A DNA stretch of 64,000 bases from Pseudoteredinibacter isoporae_A (GCF_040372805.1 NZ_BAABWJ010000008.1:165637-229636), one strand, 5' to 3'; counted from the first letter of the stretch, positions 1-8,864 are shown. The notes: generated by a model from the sequence alone, not told the origin. A program made the numbers and translations.

Positions 1-215
1 TAAGCAGCTTGATTCGCGGGGCTGGCTTCCAGCCATTGAAAGAAGGCCTGCTCTTCGTTTTGACAGAAGCTTGGAGATTGAATTCGAATTAGCCAGGATT
101 CGGCCGCTTCATCCACAGACGGGTCGGCCGGCCAAGCAAGATCAGCGGAACTTGGCTCGCGTTCGGGTCTTCCCAGCTCGTCATTCGCAGCATTAGCAAA
201 TTCTTTGTCGGCCAT
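1..215 (-). CDS. FecR-family anti-sigma regulator, N-terminal part only
   Basis: Only the first 71 codons are in the window; the gene runs off the left edge. The start ATG is at 215. Residues 36-47 (EAAESWLIRIQS) and 57-72 (AFFQWLEASPANQAAY) match the conserved N-terminal helical domain of FecR-like inner-membrane sigma regulators (DUF4880). In known systems this cytoplasmic part binds the partner ECF sigma factor and the missing C-terminal part faces the periplasm. It lies 117 bp downstream of a FecI-like sigma gene on the same strand, so the two are probably co-transcribed. The TonB receptor expected in such systems, if there is one, would lie outside the window. Confidence 0.8.
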   Translation of the reverse strand, partial: MADKEFANAANDELGRPEREPSSADLAWPADPSVDEAAESWLIRIQSPSFCQNEEQAFFQWLEASPANQAA

Positions 216-332
216 GCCTGTGGTGTCTCATGTGTTTACTTACTTCTATAGACACACAAGTATGCCATAGCCTCCAGCAGTAATTGCAGCTTTATAGTGT
301 TTAGCCGATATTCTGCGTTGTTTTGCGCCATG

Positions 333-839
333 TTATAGAGCTTGGCGCATTTCTTTCAGTGCCCGAATCAGGTATTTCTCGACGGTGCTAACGGCGACGT
401 CCAGTTCTTCGCTGATCTGACGATAGCTGTAGTGATGAACCCGGCTGAGAATAAACGCTTGGCGGCATTTTTCCGGTAGCTTTTGCAGAACCCGTTCAAT
501 ACGCTCGAGATCTTGTTCCGCCAGTACTGATTGTTCCGGTGGAGGGACTTCCTGAGATTCCCGGTCGGATTCGGTCAGCTGTTGATAATTGGTGTGGCGG
601 CGCAGTTTGCGGATTCGGTTTAAGGCGAGATTGGCCGCTGTCTGAAAGAGATATGCCCGAGGGTTCTCCAGACTGTCGGTATTTTCACTGCGAATCAGAT
701 TGTGGAAGGCATCCTGAGCAATATCTTCCGCTTCGCTGCTGTCGCCCAGGCGAAAACGCAGAAAACGCAGCAGCGCAGACTGGTTCTGCTGATAAAGCGC
801 CTGAACTGCCTGGCGATTCGGGTCAGGTTTGTCGGTCAT
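333..839 (-). CDS. FecI-like ECF RNA polymerase sigma factor
   Basis: 168-aa extracytoplasmic-function sigma factor. Region 2 covers about residues 10-75 (AEDIAQDAFHNLI, RAYLFQTAANLALNRIR) and region 4 about 110-165 (LPEKCRQAFILSRVHHYSYRQI, followed by a helix-turn-helix). Such factors direct RNA polymerase to a few promoters, classically iron-siderophore uptake genes. An upstream in-frame ATG would add 12 residues. The start at 839 is preferred because GAGGT lies 7-8 nt before it and the protein then begins at the usual family position. A fecR-like gene follows, supporting the FecI/FecR assignment. No convincing Fur box was seen upstream, so iron control is not shown. Confidence 0.85.
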   Translation of the reverse strand: MTDKPDPNRQAVQALYQQNQSALLRFLRFRLGDSSEAEDIAQDAFHNLIRSENTDSLENPRAYLFQTAANLALNRIRKLRRHTNYQQLTESDRESQEVPPPEQSVLAEQDLERIERVLQKLPEKCRQAFILSRVHHYSYRQISEELDVAVSTVEKYLIRALKEMRQAL

Positions 840-943
840 CACGGCTACCTCGCATCGCATATACCGATAGGGCATGTGAGCTTATTATTATGGCCTTCAG
901 AGAGCGATACTCTCTTTGCTTACCTATATAAACATTTAATTAC

Positions 944-988
944 ATGTAAAACAATACCGATTCACCTCTTTTGAGGCGAATCGGGTAT
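944..988 (-). terminator. Rho-independent terminator of paaK
   Basis: Near-perfect hairpin just downstream of paaK: ATACCGATTCACCTC at 954-968 and GAGGCGAATCGGGTAT at 973-988, with a TTTT loop. Read on the minus strand it is followed by a T-rich tract (TTGTTTTAC). Confidence 0.65.
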
Positions 989-998
989 CACAATCGTT

Positions 999-2300
999 CT
1001 ACAGCGTGCGACGATCAATCACGCGTTTGGCCTTACCCTCTGAACGCGGCACCGAGCCTGGCTCAACAATCTCAATACGAGTTGAGACGCCGACAATGGA
1101 CTTAATGTGGTGTTGCAGTTCTTTAGCCAAGCCTTGCTTTTGTTCATCGGCCATCGCGGTTTGGCTTTCCACCTGGACACTCATGGTGTCGAGATTACCA
1201 TTGCGATCAACTTCAATCAGGTAATGGGGAGCCAGGCCTTCGGTACCGATGATCTGTTCTTCAATCTGAGTGGGGAATACGTTCACGCCACGGATAATCA
1301 GCATGTCGTCACTGCGACCCGTGATGCGGTCCATACGGCGCATGGTACGGGCTGTACCTGGCAGCAAGCGGGTCAAATCGCGGGTGCGGTAGCGAATGAT
1401 AGGCAGCGCCTCTTTGGTCAAGCTGGTGAACACCAGCTCGCCTTCTTCACCATCTGGAACCACTTCGCCGGTTTCAGGGTTGATGATTTCCGGATAAAAA
1501 TGATCTTCCCAAATGGTTGGGCCGTCTTTGGTTTCGGCACACTCCATGGCAACACCTGGCCCCATCACTTCTGATAGACCATAAATGTCGATCGCATCAA
1601 TACCCAAGCGTTGTTCCAACTCTTCTCGCATGGAGCCAGTCCAGGGTTCGGCTCCGAAGATGCCAAGACGCAAATTGAGTTTGTGTGGATCGATGCCTTG
1701 ACGTTCCATCTCATCGGCGATGTTCAGCATATAAGAAGGCGTCACCATAATGATATTCGGGTTGAAATCCTTAATCAGCTGAACTTGCTTCTCAGTTTGG
1801 CCGCCTGACATGGGAATCACGGTGCAGCCCAATCGTTCAGCACCATAGTGTGCGCCCAGTCCGCCGGTAAATAAGCCATATCCATAAGCCACATGCACCA
1901 TGTCTTTTCGACGCCCACCAGCTGCGCGGATGGAGCGGGCAACGACGTTGGCCCAGGTATCAATGTCATTTTGTGTATAGCCAACGACGGTTGGTTGGCC
2001 GGTGGTTCCACTGGATGCGTGAACCCTAACGATATCGTCCATAGGGGTGGCAAACATGCCGAAAGGGTAGTTCTCACGCAAATCCTGTTTGGTGGTAAAC
2101 GGGAACTTGGACAGATCCGACAGCTGCTTCAGGTCGCTCGGGTGCACACCGTGGGTATCAAAAGCTTTGCGATAATGGGGGGAATTTTCGTAGGCATGAT
2201 GCAGGCTCTTCTGCATTCTCTCCAATTGCACAGCGCGCAATTCGTCAATGCTGGCTTTCTCGATGGATTCAAGTTCATCGCTTATCACTTCTCTGGTCAC
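999..2300 (-). CDS. paaK: Phenylacetate-CoA ligase
   Basis: 433-aa AMP-forming ligase that converts phenylacetate, ATP and CoA to phenylacetyl-CoA, the entry step of the aerobic phenylacetate (paa) pathway (EC 6.2.1.30). The ANL-superfamily phosphate loop SSGTTGQPTVVGY is at about residues 96-108. The adenylate-binding IYGLSE and the C-terminal hinge RSDDMLIIRGVN, typical of PaaK, are intact, and the length is normal for the family. It is transcribed away from paaZ across a shared 390-bp intergenic region and ends at a strong hairpin. The other paa genes (epoxidase, isomerase, thiolase) are not in the window. Confidence 0.95.
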   Translation of the reverse strand: MTREVISDELESIEKASIDELRAVQLERMQKSLHHAYENSPHYRKAFDTHGVHPSDLKQLSDLSKFPFTTKQDLRENYPFGMFATPMDDIVRVHASSGTTGQPTVVGYTQNDIDTWANVVARSIRAAGGRRKDMVHVAYGYGLFTGGLGAHYGAERLGCTVIPMSGGQTEKQVQLIKDFNPNIIMVTPSYMLNIADEMERQGIDPHKLNLRLGIFGAEPWTGSMREELEQRLGIDAIDIYGLSEVMGPGVAMECAETKDGPTIWEDHFYPEIINPETGEVVPDGEEGELVFTSLTKEALPIIRYRTRDLTRLLPGTARTMRRMDRITGRSDDMLIIRGVNVFPTQIEEQIIGTEGLAPHYLIEVDRNGNLDTMSVQVESQTAMADEQKQGLAKELQHHIKSIVGVSTRIEIVEPGSVPRSEGKAKRVIDRRTL

Positions 2301-2568
2301 TGTATGCCTCCAGGCGCTAGATCCGGAATAATGTTATGGGAAACCCGGTTATTTAGGCTTGGGTCTCGCGTCTTCGTTGTGACATTTGGGCGTTTATTGT
2401 TTTCTGTGTGCATTGCTAAATTTTATAAGTTATTGATTTACATGCAATATTTTATTTTTAGCAACACAATCACAGTGCTCTCGCCCTGATTTCAATCAAA
2501 TATAACACGAAAAATCCGTTGTAAGCACTATTTTTGTATCATATACTTTTTTCAACTTAAGCGGAGCA
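2301..2568. other. paaK/paaZ divergent intergenic region
   Basis: AT-rich control region between the divergent paaK and paaZ genes. It must hold both promoters. A loose sigma70-like candidate (TTGATT then TATTTT) is near 2430-2460, but none was assigned firmly. No clear PaaX- or TetR-type palindrome was recognised. A short ORF begins at 2569. Confidence 0.4.
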
Positions 2569-2694
2569 ATGAAAACCAATACTCGGTTTTTTGGGCTGCT
2601 TCGCGCCAACATCTACAAGAATAAACGTGTCGGTGTCGCGCACAGTCGACCCTGCCCAGTGTTAACCCAAACAAGTAATGTGAGGCCTAGATGA
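2569..2694 (+). CDS. Possible 41-aa leader ORF overlapping the paaZ start
   Basis: Short reading frame MKTNTRFFGLLRANIYKNKR... of 41 codons. A GGAG lies very close upstream of its ATG, and its TGA stop overlaps the paaZ ATG as ATGA. It is basic, has no recognised domain and contains an AAAACC/GGTTTT inverted repeat at 2572-2590. The stop/start overlap suggests translational coupling, but paaZ also has its own good ribosome-binding site (TGAGG at 2680-2684). It could be a chance frame. Confidence 0.25.
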   Translation: MKTNTRFFGLLRANIYKNKRVGVAHSRPCPVLTQTSNVRPR

Positions 2695-4742
2695 GCAAAA
2701 AGCTGCAGAGTTACGTCAACGGACAATGGCTGGAAGGCCAAGATGATGGAGTCATGGTGTACAACGCTGTGAATGGAGATGCCATCGCCAGCGTGAGCAG
2801 TAAAGGTGTCGATTTTCAGGCCGCAATCGACTACGGTCGAACTGTGGGTGGTCGTGCGTTACGCGCCATGACATCTCATGAGCGTGCCAATCGCTTGAAG
2901 GCTCTGGCCCAGCACCTGATGTCTATCAAAGACAAATTTTATGAAGTATCGGCCTGGACCGGGGCGACCAAAGCCGATAGCTGGGTCGACATCGAAGGTG
3001 GTCTCGGTACGCTATTTACCTATTCTTCATTAGTGCGTCGGGAAATGCCTAACGAAACCTTCTGGTTGGAGGACGGTGTCGAGCGTTTGTCGGCTAATGG
3101 CACTTTTCTAGGTCGTCATATTTTGGTGCCTAAAGAAGGTGTAGCGGTTCACATCAACGCCTTTAACTTTCCTTGCTGGGGCTTTCTGGAAAAAATGGCG
3201 CCGAGCATTGCTGCGGGTATGCCCGTTATTATCAAGCCTGCGACAGCGTCTTCCTACCTGACCGAAGTGATGGTGAAAGAGATTGTTGCTTCTGGAATCC
3301 TTCCTGATGGCGCCATCCAGTTAATTTGTGGCAGCGTTGGCGACACATTGGATCGTCTGAACGAGCAAGATGTTGTGACCTTTACCGGCTCCGCGTCCAC
3401 TGGCCAAATGTTGCGTTCCCATCCAAACATTATCGCCAAGTCTATTCCATTTACCATGGAAGCTGATTCATTGAACTGTTGTATTTTGGGCGCGGGTGTA
3501 GAACCGGGCAGTCCAGAGTTCGATCTGTTTATTAAAGAAGTGGCTAAGGAAATGACCACCAAGGCCGGTCAAAAATGTACGGCTATCCGTCGTACTATTG
3601 TGCCTCGCAATCGTGTTGAAGCGGTGCAGGAAGCTCTGGCAAAACGTTTGGATGGCATCAAGATCGGTGACCCGGCTGCTGAAGGCGTTCGTATGGGTTC
3701 ACTGGTCGGCCGTGATCAAATGAACGATGTGCGCTCTGCTGTGAATAATCTCTGTGAAGCGGCTGAGGTGGTTTATGGCGGTAACGATGATTTCGACGTA
3801 ATCGGCGCGGATAAAACCAAAGGCGCCTTTTTCCCAACTACCGTGCTGTACTGTGATCAGCCATTGAATAGCGAGATTCCTCACTCTGTAGAAGCTTTTG
3901 GTCCAGTCACTACGATGATGCCTTACGACAGCACAGAAGAAGCGATTGAGCTGGCGAAAATGGGTAAAGGCAGTTTGGCCGGTTCACTGGTGACCGCAGA
4001 CGACGAGGAAGCGGCCAAGGTAATTTTGAACACGGCGTCTTACCACGGTCGTATGCTGGTTCTGAATCAGGATTGTGCGAAAGAATCCACGGGTCACGGC
4101 TCACCTATGCCAACGCTGGTACACGGTGGCCCAGGTCGTGCAGGTGGCGGCGAAGAGTTGGGTGGCCTGCGTTCTGTGAAACATTATATGCAGCGTACGG
4201 CGATTCAGGCATCGCCGACGACCATGACAGCCATCACTAAAGAATTTAATCCGGGTTCTGAGCAGCTAATCGATAACGTTCATCCGTTCCGTAAGAACTT
4301 CAATGAAGTGCGTATCGGCGATACCCTGATTACCCATAAGCGCACAGTTACCGAAGCCGATATCGTTAACTTCGGTTGCATTTCCGGTGATCACTTTTAC
4401 GCTCATTTTGATGAAACCGCGGTGGCGGATTCCCTGTTCGGAAAACGTGTGGCTCACGGTTATTTCATTATCAGTGCGGCCGCTGGCATGTTTGTTGATC
4501 CGGCTCCTGGCCCGGTGCTGGCCAACTACGGTTTGGAGAACCTGCGTTTCGTTGAACCCGTAGGTATCGGTGACACAATTCAGACGCGTTTGACTTGTAA
4601 GAAGAAAATCAAGAAAGACAAGCGTCCGGATGAGGATAAAGCGAATGGTGTTGTGGTTTGGGATGTGGAAGTCCGCAACCAACACGACGAGCCCGTAGCA
4701 CTCTACAACATTATGACTCTGGTAGAGCGCGAAGAAGACTGA
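2691..4742 (+). CDS. paaZ: Bifunctional oxepin-CoA hydrolase / semialdehyde dehydrogenase
   Basis: 683-aa fusion enzyme of the phenylacetate pathway. It hydrolytically opens the oxepin-CoA ring and oxidises the resulting 3-oxo-5,6-dehydrosuberyl-CoA semialdehyde. Residues 1-510 are an aldehyde dehydrogenase with general base Glu258 (TMEADSLN) and nucleophile Cys296 (KAGQKCTAIR). Residues about 535-680 are a MaoC-type hydratase with ISGDHFYAH (Asp567, His572). These match the catalytic residues of E. coli PaaZ with a small offset, and the length is typical. TGAGG lies 6 nt before the ATG. It is followed by a strong terminator and is divergent from paaK, so the pair is probably co-regulated by phenylacetyl-CoA. 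Confidence 0.95.
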   Translation: MSKKLQSYVNGQWLEGQDDGVMVYNAVNGDAIASVSSKGVDFQAAIDYGRTVGGRALRAMTSHERANRLKALAQHLMSIKDKFYEVSAWTGATKADSWVDIEGGLGTLFTYSSLVRREMPNETFWLEDGVERLSANGTFLGRHILVPKEGVAVHINAFNFPCWGFLEKMAPSIAAGMPVIIKPATASSYLTEVMVKEIVASGILPDGAIQLICGSVGDTLDRLNEQDVVTFTGSASTGQMLRSHPNIIAKSIPFTMEADSLNCCILGAGVEPGSPEFDLFIKEVAKEMTTKAGQKCTAIRRTIVPRNRVEAVQEALAKRLDGIKIGDPAAEGVRMGSLVGRDQMNDVRSAVNNLCEAAEVVYGGNDDFDVIGADKTKGAFFPTTVLYCDQPLNSEIPHSVEAFGPVTTMMPYDSTEEAIELAKMGKGSLAGSLVTADDEEAAKVILNTASYHGRMLVLNQDCAKESTGHGSPMPTLVHGGPGRAGGGEELGGLRSVKHYMQRTAIQASPTTMTAITKEFNPGSEQLIDNVHPFRKNFNEVRIGDTLITHKRTVTEADIVNFGCISGDHFYAHFDETAVADSLFGKRVAHGYFIISAAAGMFVDPAPGPVLANYGLENLRFVEPVGIGDTIQTRLTCKKKIKKDKRPDEDKANGVVVWDVEVRNQHDEPVALYNIMTLVEREED

Positions 4743-4787
4743 TTTTCTTTTGGTTTGACTCTTTGCAACAATTCCCGCAGTAACGTT

Positions 4788-4813
4788 AAGCCGCGCTTTG
4801 CGCGGCTTTTTTT
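4788..4813 (+). terminator. Rho-independent terminator of paaZ
   Basis: GC-rich hairpin AAGCCGCG-CTTTG-CGCGGCTT followed by a T7 run directly downstream of paaZ. Confidence 0.9.
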
Positions 4814-4962
4814 GTATTTAACGCATACGAATTGCGTCCATGTAACCGATCTCTCAGGAACCGTGTCTTTTAAAGATTTTAACGTTCGAGATGGGGGAGA
4901 GTAGAGGCAGGTACGCATTTCTACGTTCCACTCAACACCCCCCTGAACAAAAACGCTTCCGT

Positions 4963-6420
4963 TTACGCCCCGACAAAACAACCATGAAACCCAAACGGAA
5001 ACTGCTCATTGGCCCAGGCGGTAGCCACGGGGCCAGCCGCGAGTTCACCAGCCTTAAACAGAGCTAATCCAGTTTGTTGTTTGTCTCGGTCGGCCAGTGT
5101 GTGCAGAACATATTCCTGGTCATTGCCGCCACGAACATACAAGGGTTCTTCAATGGTGATGTTTTCCCCGAAATCATAGTGCTCTTGCTCACCGGTCAAA
5201 GGGTGGTAACTCAATAAATAGTCTTGGTCGGCCTTGGCGCCCGGAGCGACTGGTCGACCCATGCCAATAATTGCTTGAGCTGAAAACGCCTGGCTCTCTT
5301 TGATATTGGGGAATTCCAGAGAAAGCTGACTGTGTTCCTTACGCCATTGGCCCGATTTCAGGTTGATCCGGTATAGGTTCAGTTCGCTATTGTATTGAGT
5401 CGCGTCTTTGGCGAATGCAGATTGCGGCCCAAGGCCCAGGCCCTGGTTCATGATGTCGGCATTTTTATACTCAGCCATTGAGAAGCACAGTTCATCGCCC
5501 AGCTCAAAAGCATTCCCGAAGTGGAACACAAAATTTGCCGGAATATCGATGGTTTTAAAAACACTGAGATCATTTTTATCCACCAATACGATTTCACTTT
5601 TTCCCTTTGAATCGTAGTGAAAACTGTCGAAGTAGTTTTCTCCTGCTCGATAGATATTGGCTGTGTTGACCAATATGACAAAACGCGGGCTCAGTGCAAA
5701 AGCGTGCATGTAACCCGCCTGTTGCATTGGAATGGCTTTTACGCGTTTAAGATTTGCTTTTGCGTCCAGCTGATAAATAATGGTCCGGGCTTGGCCGCCG
5801 TAAATCCAGGAACCAATATTCCACCAGTCACCATTTTCATCACGTAGAGGGTGTGCAGAGAACGGTAAGTGTTTTAAATCGTCGTTCCAGTCGACGCGGC
5901 CATAGGTTGCCAACGTATCTGGGTCAATTTCGTATGCGGAACCGGCCTCCCAAAGCGCAAACAGCTTGTTGCCCATCTTGCGCACCGAAATATTGGCGGG
6001 ATTGGCCGTATCATTGTTGCGGGAAGGGCGAGGGTTTGGAGGGCTGCTGCCCAAACCGCGATACAGAAACCGACCAGCGTCTTCTTCCGCCAGATACTTA
6101 TGAGTGGCAACCATTTGCGCTTGATGGAAAACCTGGCCGCCTTCCAAAGTAAAGCGCTGAATCATGCCGTCACCATCGAACAGATGACTGTGTTGAAAGC
6201 CATTGCGCTCCAGCATCGCGGGACTGTTACGGTACAGATTCCCGACCAGATCCGATGGCCACTTCCCATCCACTCGCAAGCGCGTTCTGGGAAACTGTTT
6301 GGGGACCTGATGAAACGCTTTGTCGGAATGGGTGCTGGCTAGGCCCAGGCCGGCCTTGGCTCCCAGACCAAGCGCGGAAGCGGCACCTATTTGCTGAATA
6401 AACTGACGACGATTAGGCAT
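4963..6420 (-). CDS. Tat-exported carotenoid oxygenase family protein
   Basis: 485-aa member of the RPE65/carotenoid cleavage oxygenase family: Fe(II) enzymes that cleave a carbon-carbon double bond in carotenoids, apocarotenoids or stilbenes. The four iron-binding histidines are visible at about H190 (FSAHPLRD), H239 (YMHAF), H300 (FHFGN) and H479 (FHGCF), in the normal order. The N-terminus NRRQFIQQ followed by a hydrophobic segment to about residue 29 is a twin-arginine signal, so a folded enzyme probably goes to the periplasm. The start at 6420 has GGAG 7 nt upstream. It lies 13 bp after the DUF2141 gene in one operon. The substrate is not evident; a lignostilbene-type substrate is as possible as a carotenoid. 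Confidence 0.85.
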   Translation of the reverse strand: MPNRRQFIQQIGAASALGLGAKAGLGLASTHSDKAFHQVPKQFPRTRLRVDGKWPSDLVGNLYRNSPAMLERNGFQHSHLFDGDGMIQRFTLEGGQVFHQAQMVATHKYLAEEDAGRFLYRGLGSSPPNPRPSRNNDTANPANISVRKMGNKLFALWEAGSAYEIDPDTLATYGRVDWNDDLKHLPFSAHPLRDENGDWWNIGSWIYGGQARTIIYQLDAKANLKRVKAIPMQQAGYMHAFALSPRFVILVNTANIYRAGENYFDSFHYDSKGKSEIVLVDKNDLSVFKTIDIPANFVFHFGNAFELGDELCFSMAEYKNADIMNQGLGLGPQSAFAKDATQYNSELNLYRINLKSGQWRKEHSQLSLEFPNIKESQAFSAQAIIGMGRPVAPGAKADQDYLLSYHPLTGEQEHYDFGENITIEEPLYVRGGNDQEYVLHTLADRDKQQTGLALFKAGELAAGPVATAWANEQFPFGFHGCFVGA

Positions 6421-6433
6421 GGGAGGTCTCCAA

Positions 6434-6886
6434 TTAGCGCAGATTGATGACGATGGTTTTATCCGCTTCCAACGTAAAGCTGGCCTTGTTGAACTTGGCA
6501 GGGCCAAACGCGCCAGCGTCATTCGAGAAACCGTAAGGCTCGCTGGGAATCCCCAACATGTTGCGATCCAGCTCCCGGTTGTTGTTGGCATCGTGATATA
6601 GGCTTACGGCATATTGGCCGGAATTCAGATCGTGAAAGGTAATGCGAAGGGTGTCACCGCTGATGCGTTGCTGAACATTGGCGACAGACTTGCCATCCAT
6701 TTTGTTGAAATGCTCAGCCTTATCGTAAAGGCTCAGATAGGTTGTACCTGTGCTTTCTTCATAGCCCTTGATCAGCAAGGTCAACTGATGTTGGTTTTGT
6801 TCCGCCGTAGCGAACGGACTGCAGTACAGGCCCAGCAGGGTGATGATGGACGTCAGGGCTGTTGAGGTTTTGCTTAAGCTTTTCAT
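6434..6886 (-). CDS. DUF2141 secreted protein
   Basis: 150-aa protein with a signal peptide of about 28 residues (hydrophobic TALTSIITLLGLYCSPF, then ATA). The body matches the DUF2141 family: LTLLIKGYEESTGTTYLSLYD near the start and YAVSLYHDANNNRELDRNMLG centrally, then a GFSNDAGAFGPAKF segment. The family is small, periplasmic or surface-exposed, probably beta-sandwich, and without a defined reaction. The start at 6886 has a GGAGAG ribosome site. It is the first gene of an operon with the carotenoid oxygenase and starts next to a 46-bp palindromic region shared with a divergent two-component system. Its role is unknown. Confidence 0.8.
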   Translation of the reverse strand: MKSLSKTSTALTSIITLLGLYCSPFATAEQNQHQLTLLIKGYEESTGTTYLSLYDKAEHFNKMDGKSVANVQQRISGDTLRITFHDLNSGQYAVSLYHDANNNRELDRNMLGIPSEPYGFSNDAGAFGPAKFNKASFTLEADKTIVINLR

Positions 6887-6956
6887 AGTGATCTCTCCAG
6901 AGGTGAGTTGCGTGTCAGTGGTGAGCAGTATGTCTCTGGAGGAGGTTTTGCACAGT

Positions 6957-7002
6957 TGCCAAAAGTCATGACATCGATGGGCTGAAAACATGACTTTTGG
7001 CA
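6957..7002. promoter_or_regulatory. Perfect 14-bp inverted repeat, probable response-regulator operator
   Basis: TGCCAAAAGTCATG at 6957-6970 is repeated exactly in inverted orientation at 6989-7002 with an 18-bp spacer, so the arm centres are 32 bp (about three helical turns) apart. It sits between the DUF2141-oxygenase operon and the divergent sensor kinase gene, as expected of a site for the adjacent NarL-type regulator. Binding is inferred, not shown. Confidence 0.6.
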
Positions 7003-7106
7003 CCTGAGTAAAAACAGGTCTCCGCCTATAATGTTCAGCTACATTGACCCAGGCAATACCTGAGTCAATGGTAGTATTGAGATGAACGCAATAAAGCAGG
7101 AATACC

Positions 7107-8213
7107 ATGAAGAACATGAGGATGAGTCTGGGGGAGCTGGCACTGATCGCCAGCGGTTTGCTGACCATAGTGGTGGTGGCCATTGTCGACTATAAAATCA
7201 ATCCGGTTTGGGGCGTCGAGCGAGCCATCGGTTTTATGGCGTTTATGTCGGCGTTTACCTGGCTGTGTTTCCTCGAAGATTCCAAGCCGAAGCTTCTGGC
7301 ACGCAGCTTGATCTGCGTACAGCTGGCCTCGACGTTTTATTTGTTTGTGGGGTTTCCCTTTGAACCCATTATGGTCCTCCTGGTGGTTTGTGCGGGGCAG
7401 ATGCCTTATGTCGCTGGGCGCTACAGCCATGTCCTGCTGGTGTTGGCGAATATCCCGTTTTTTATCTATTCGAGTTTCTATTCCGAGATGCCTTTGCATA
7501 CTCTGAGCCTCGTCATGTTTTTAGGCTTCCAGCTGTTTGCCGGTTCTTCCAGTCAGGCGAGAAAAGAAGCAAAGGAAAACAAAGAAGAACTGGAAGAGGT
7601 TAATCTGAAACTTCATGCCACCCAGGCTTTACTGGCGCAGCAGAGTCAGCAACAGGAGCGGCTCAGAATTGCGCGAGATTTGCACGATAGCATCGGCCAT
7701 AGATTAACTGCACTGAGCTTACAGCTGGAACATGCCAAGCATCAAAACCCGGAATCATTTGAGCCCTGGAGAGCGGAACTGGGGGAGCAGGTCAAAGGGA
7801 CCCTGGGGCAATTGCGCGAGATCGTTAAAGCGACACGTCAGCAAGGGGAAATAGAATTAGTTGAGGTTCTTAAACGCTTGCAAACTTCCTTGCCGGCAAA
7901 CATTCAGTTGGTTTACCCCCAATCCTTGCCGGTGAATAACCCGGAGTTGGGTGAACAGCTGGCTTACTGTGTGCAAGAGGCCATCAGCAATGCCCTGAGA
8001 CACGGGGGCGCTGATCGTATCGAAATCTCTAGCCCCAGCACGGCACCTTTGCAATTGAAAATCAGCGATAACGGCCGTTCAATACAGCAGTGGCAGGCTG
8101 GCAGCGGCCTCTTGGGGATGCGGGAACGACTAAAAGAATACGGTGGCTCGGTTGAGCTCAGCCCGAATGGTCGAGGCATGGATTTGAATTTAATCACAGC
8201 GGTGAATAGTTAA
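7107..8213 (+). CDS. NarL-type sensor histidine kinase
   Basis: 368-aa membrane histidine kinase. Residues 10-145 hold four to five transmembrane segments with no large sensory domain. A coiled coil covers 150-185, and the HisKA_3 dimerisation helix carries the phosphoacceptor His193 (ARDLHDSIGHRL). A compact HATPase domain follows (QEAISNALRHGG, KISDNG, GSGLLGMRERL). It is expected to phosphorylate the regulator encoded 1 bp downstream. This architecture resembles DesK, which senses membrane state. It is divergent from the carotenoid oxygenase/DUF2141 operon across a palindromic operator, so that operon is its likely target. The ligand is unknown. Confidence 0.88.
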   Translation: MKNMRMSLGELALIASGLLTIVVVAIVDYKINPVWGVERAIGFMAFMSAFTWLCFLEDSKPKLLARSLICVQLASTFYLFVGFPFEPIMVLLVVCAGQMPYVAGRYSHVLLVLANIPFFIYSSFYSEMPLHTLSLVMFLGFQLFAGSSSQARKEAKENKEELEEVNLKLHATQALLAQQSQQQERLRIARDLHDSIGHRLTALSLQLEHAKHQNPESFEPWRAELGEQVKGTLGQLREIVKATRQQGEIELVEVLKRLQTSLPANIQLVYPQSLPVNNPELGEQLAYCVQEAISNALRHGGADRIEISSPSTAPLQLKISDNGRSIQQWQAGSGLLGMRERLKEYGGSVELSPNGRGMDLNLITAVNS

Positions 8214-8214
8214 G

Positions 8215-8856
8215 ATGATATCGATAGCGCTCGTAGACGATCAGGCACTCATTCGAGAAGGGGTCAGTCGTTTGTTGCAACTGAATGAGCAGTTTGAAAT
8301 GTCCTGGGAAGCCAGCAATGGGCAGGAGGCATTGGAAAAACTGGCAGAACAACAGGTTGATATCATCATCAGTGATATCCGTATGCCTAAAATGGACGGC
8401 ATCGCTTTTGTGCAGGCATTGCGCGACAAAGGCGATAATACTGCGATCCTGATGCTCACCACTTTCGATGAGCATCAATTGTTTATTCAAGCTCTGCGTG
8501 CCGGTGCGAATGGATTTCTGCTAAAAGACGTGAGTCTGGAAAAACTGCACAAAGCGGTTGAAACCGTTGCGGGAGGGGGCTTCCTCGCGGAACCCGAATT
8601 GTTGCAAAACGATGCTTTGCAAAGCATAGACGATGAGCAGCTAAGTCGGCCTTTGTTGCTGGAGGAACTCAGCGATAAGGAGCGCCAAATTCTGCGCTAT
8701 ATTGCGGCGGGTTTCAGCAATAAGGAAATTGCCGGGGCCGTATTTTTGTCGGAAGGAACTGTGAAGAATCACATTTCCACCATACTGCAAAAAATGGAGG
8801 CTCGAGATCGCACTCAGGCGGTGGTCAAGGCTTTGCGATGGAAATTGCTGGACTAG
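8215..8856 (+). CDS. NarL/FixJ-family response regulator
   Basis: 213-aa transcription regulator. The receiver domain (1-120) has the acidic pocket DD8-9, phosphorylatable Asp54 (IIISDIRMPKMDG) and Lys in LLKDVS. A LuxR-type helix-turn-helix covers about 145-210 (SDKERQILRYIAAGFSNKEIA, then SEGTVKNHISTIL). It starts 1 bp after the kinase stop, so the two form a co-translated pair. It probably binds the palindrome at 6957-7002. A second paralogous pair lies 2 kb away. Confidence 0.9.
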   Translation: MISIALVDDQALIREGVSRLLQLNEQFEMSWEASNGQEALEKLAEQQVDIIISDIRMPKMDGIAFVQALRDKGDNTAILMLTTFDEHQLFIQALRAGANGFLLKDVSLEKLHKAVETVAGGGFLAEPELLQNDALQSIDDEQLSRPLLLEELSDKERQILRYIAAGFSNKEIAGAVFLSEGTVKNHISTILQKMEARDRTQAVVKALRWKLLD

Positions 8857-8864
8857 AGAAATGA

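Noticed and set aside
840..940. Fur box in front of the FecI-like sigma gene
   Set aside because: Only an AGAGAG/CTCTCT hairpin and AT-rich DNA; no stretch close to the 19-bp Fur consensus.
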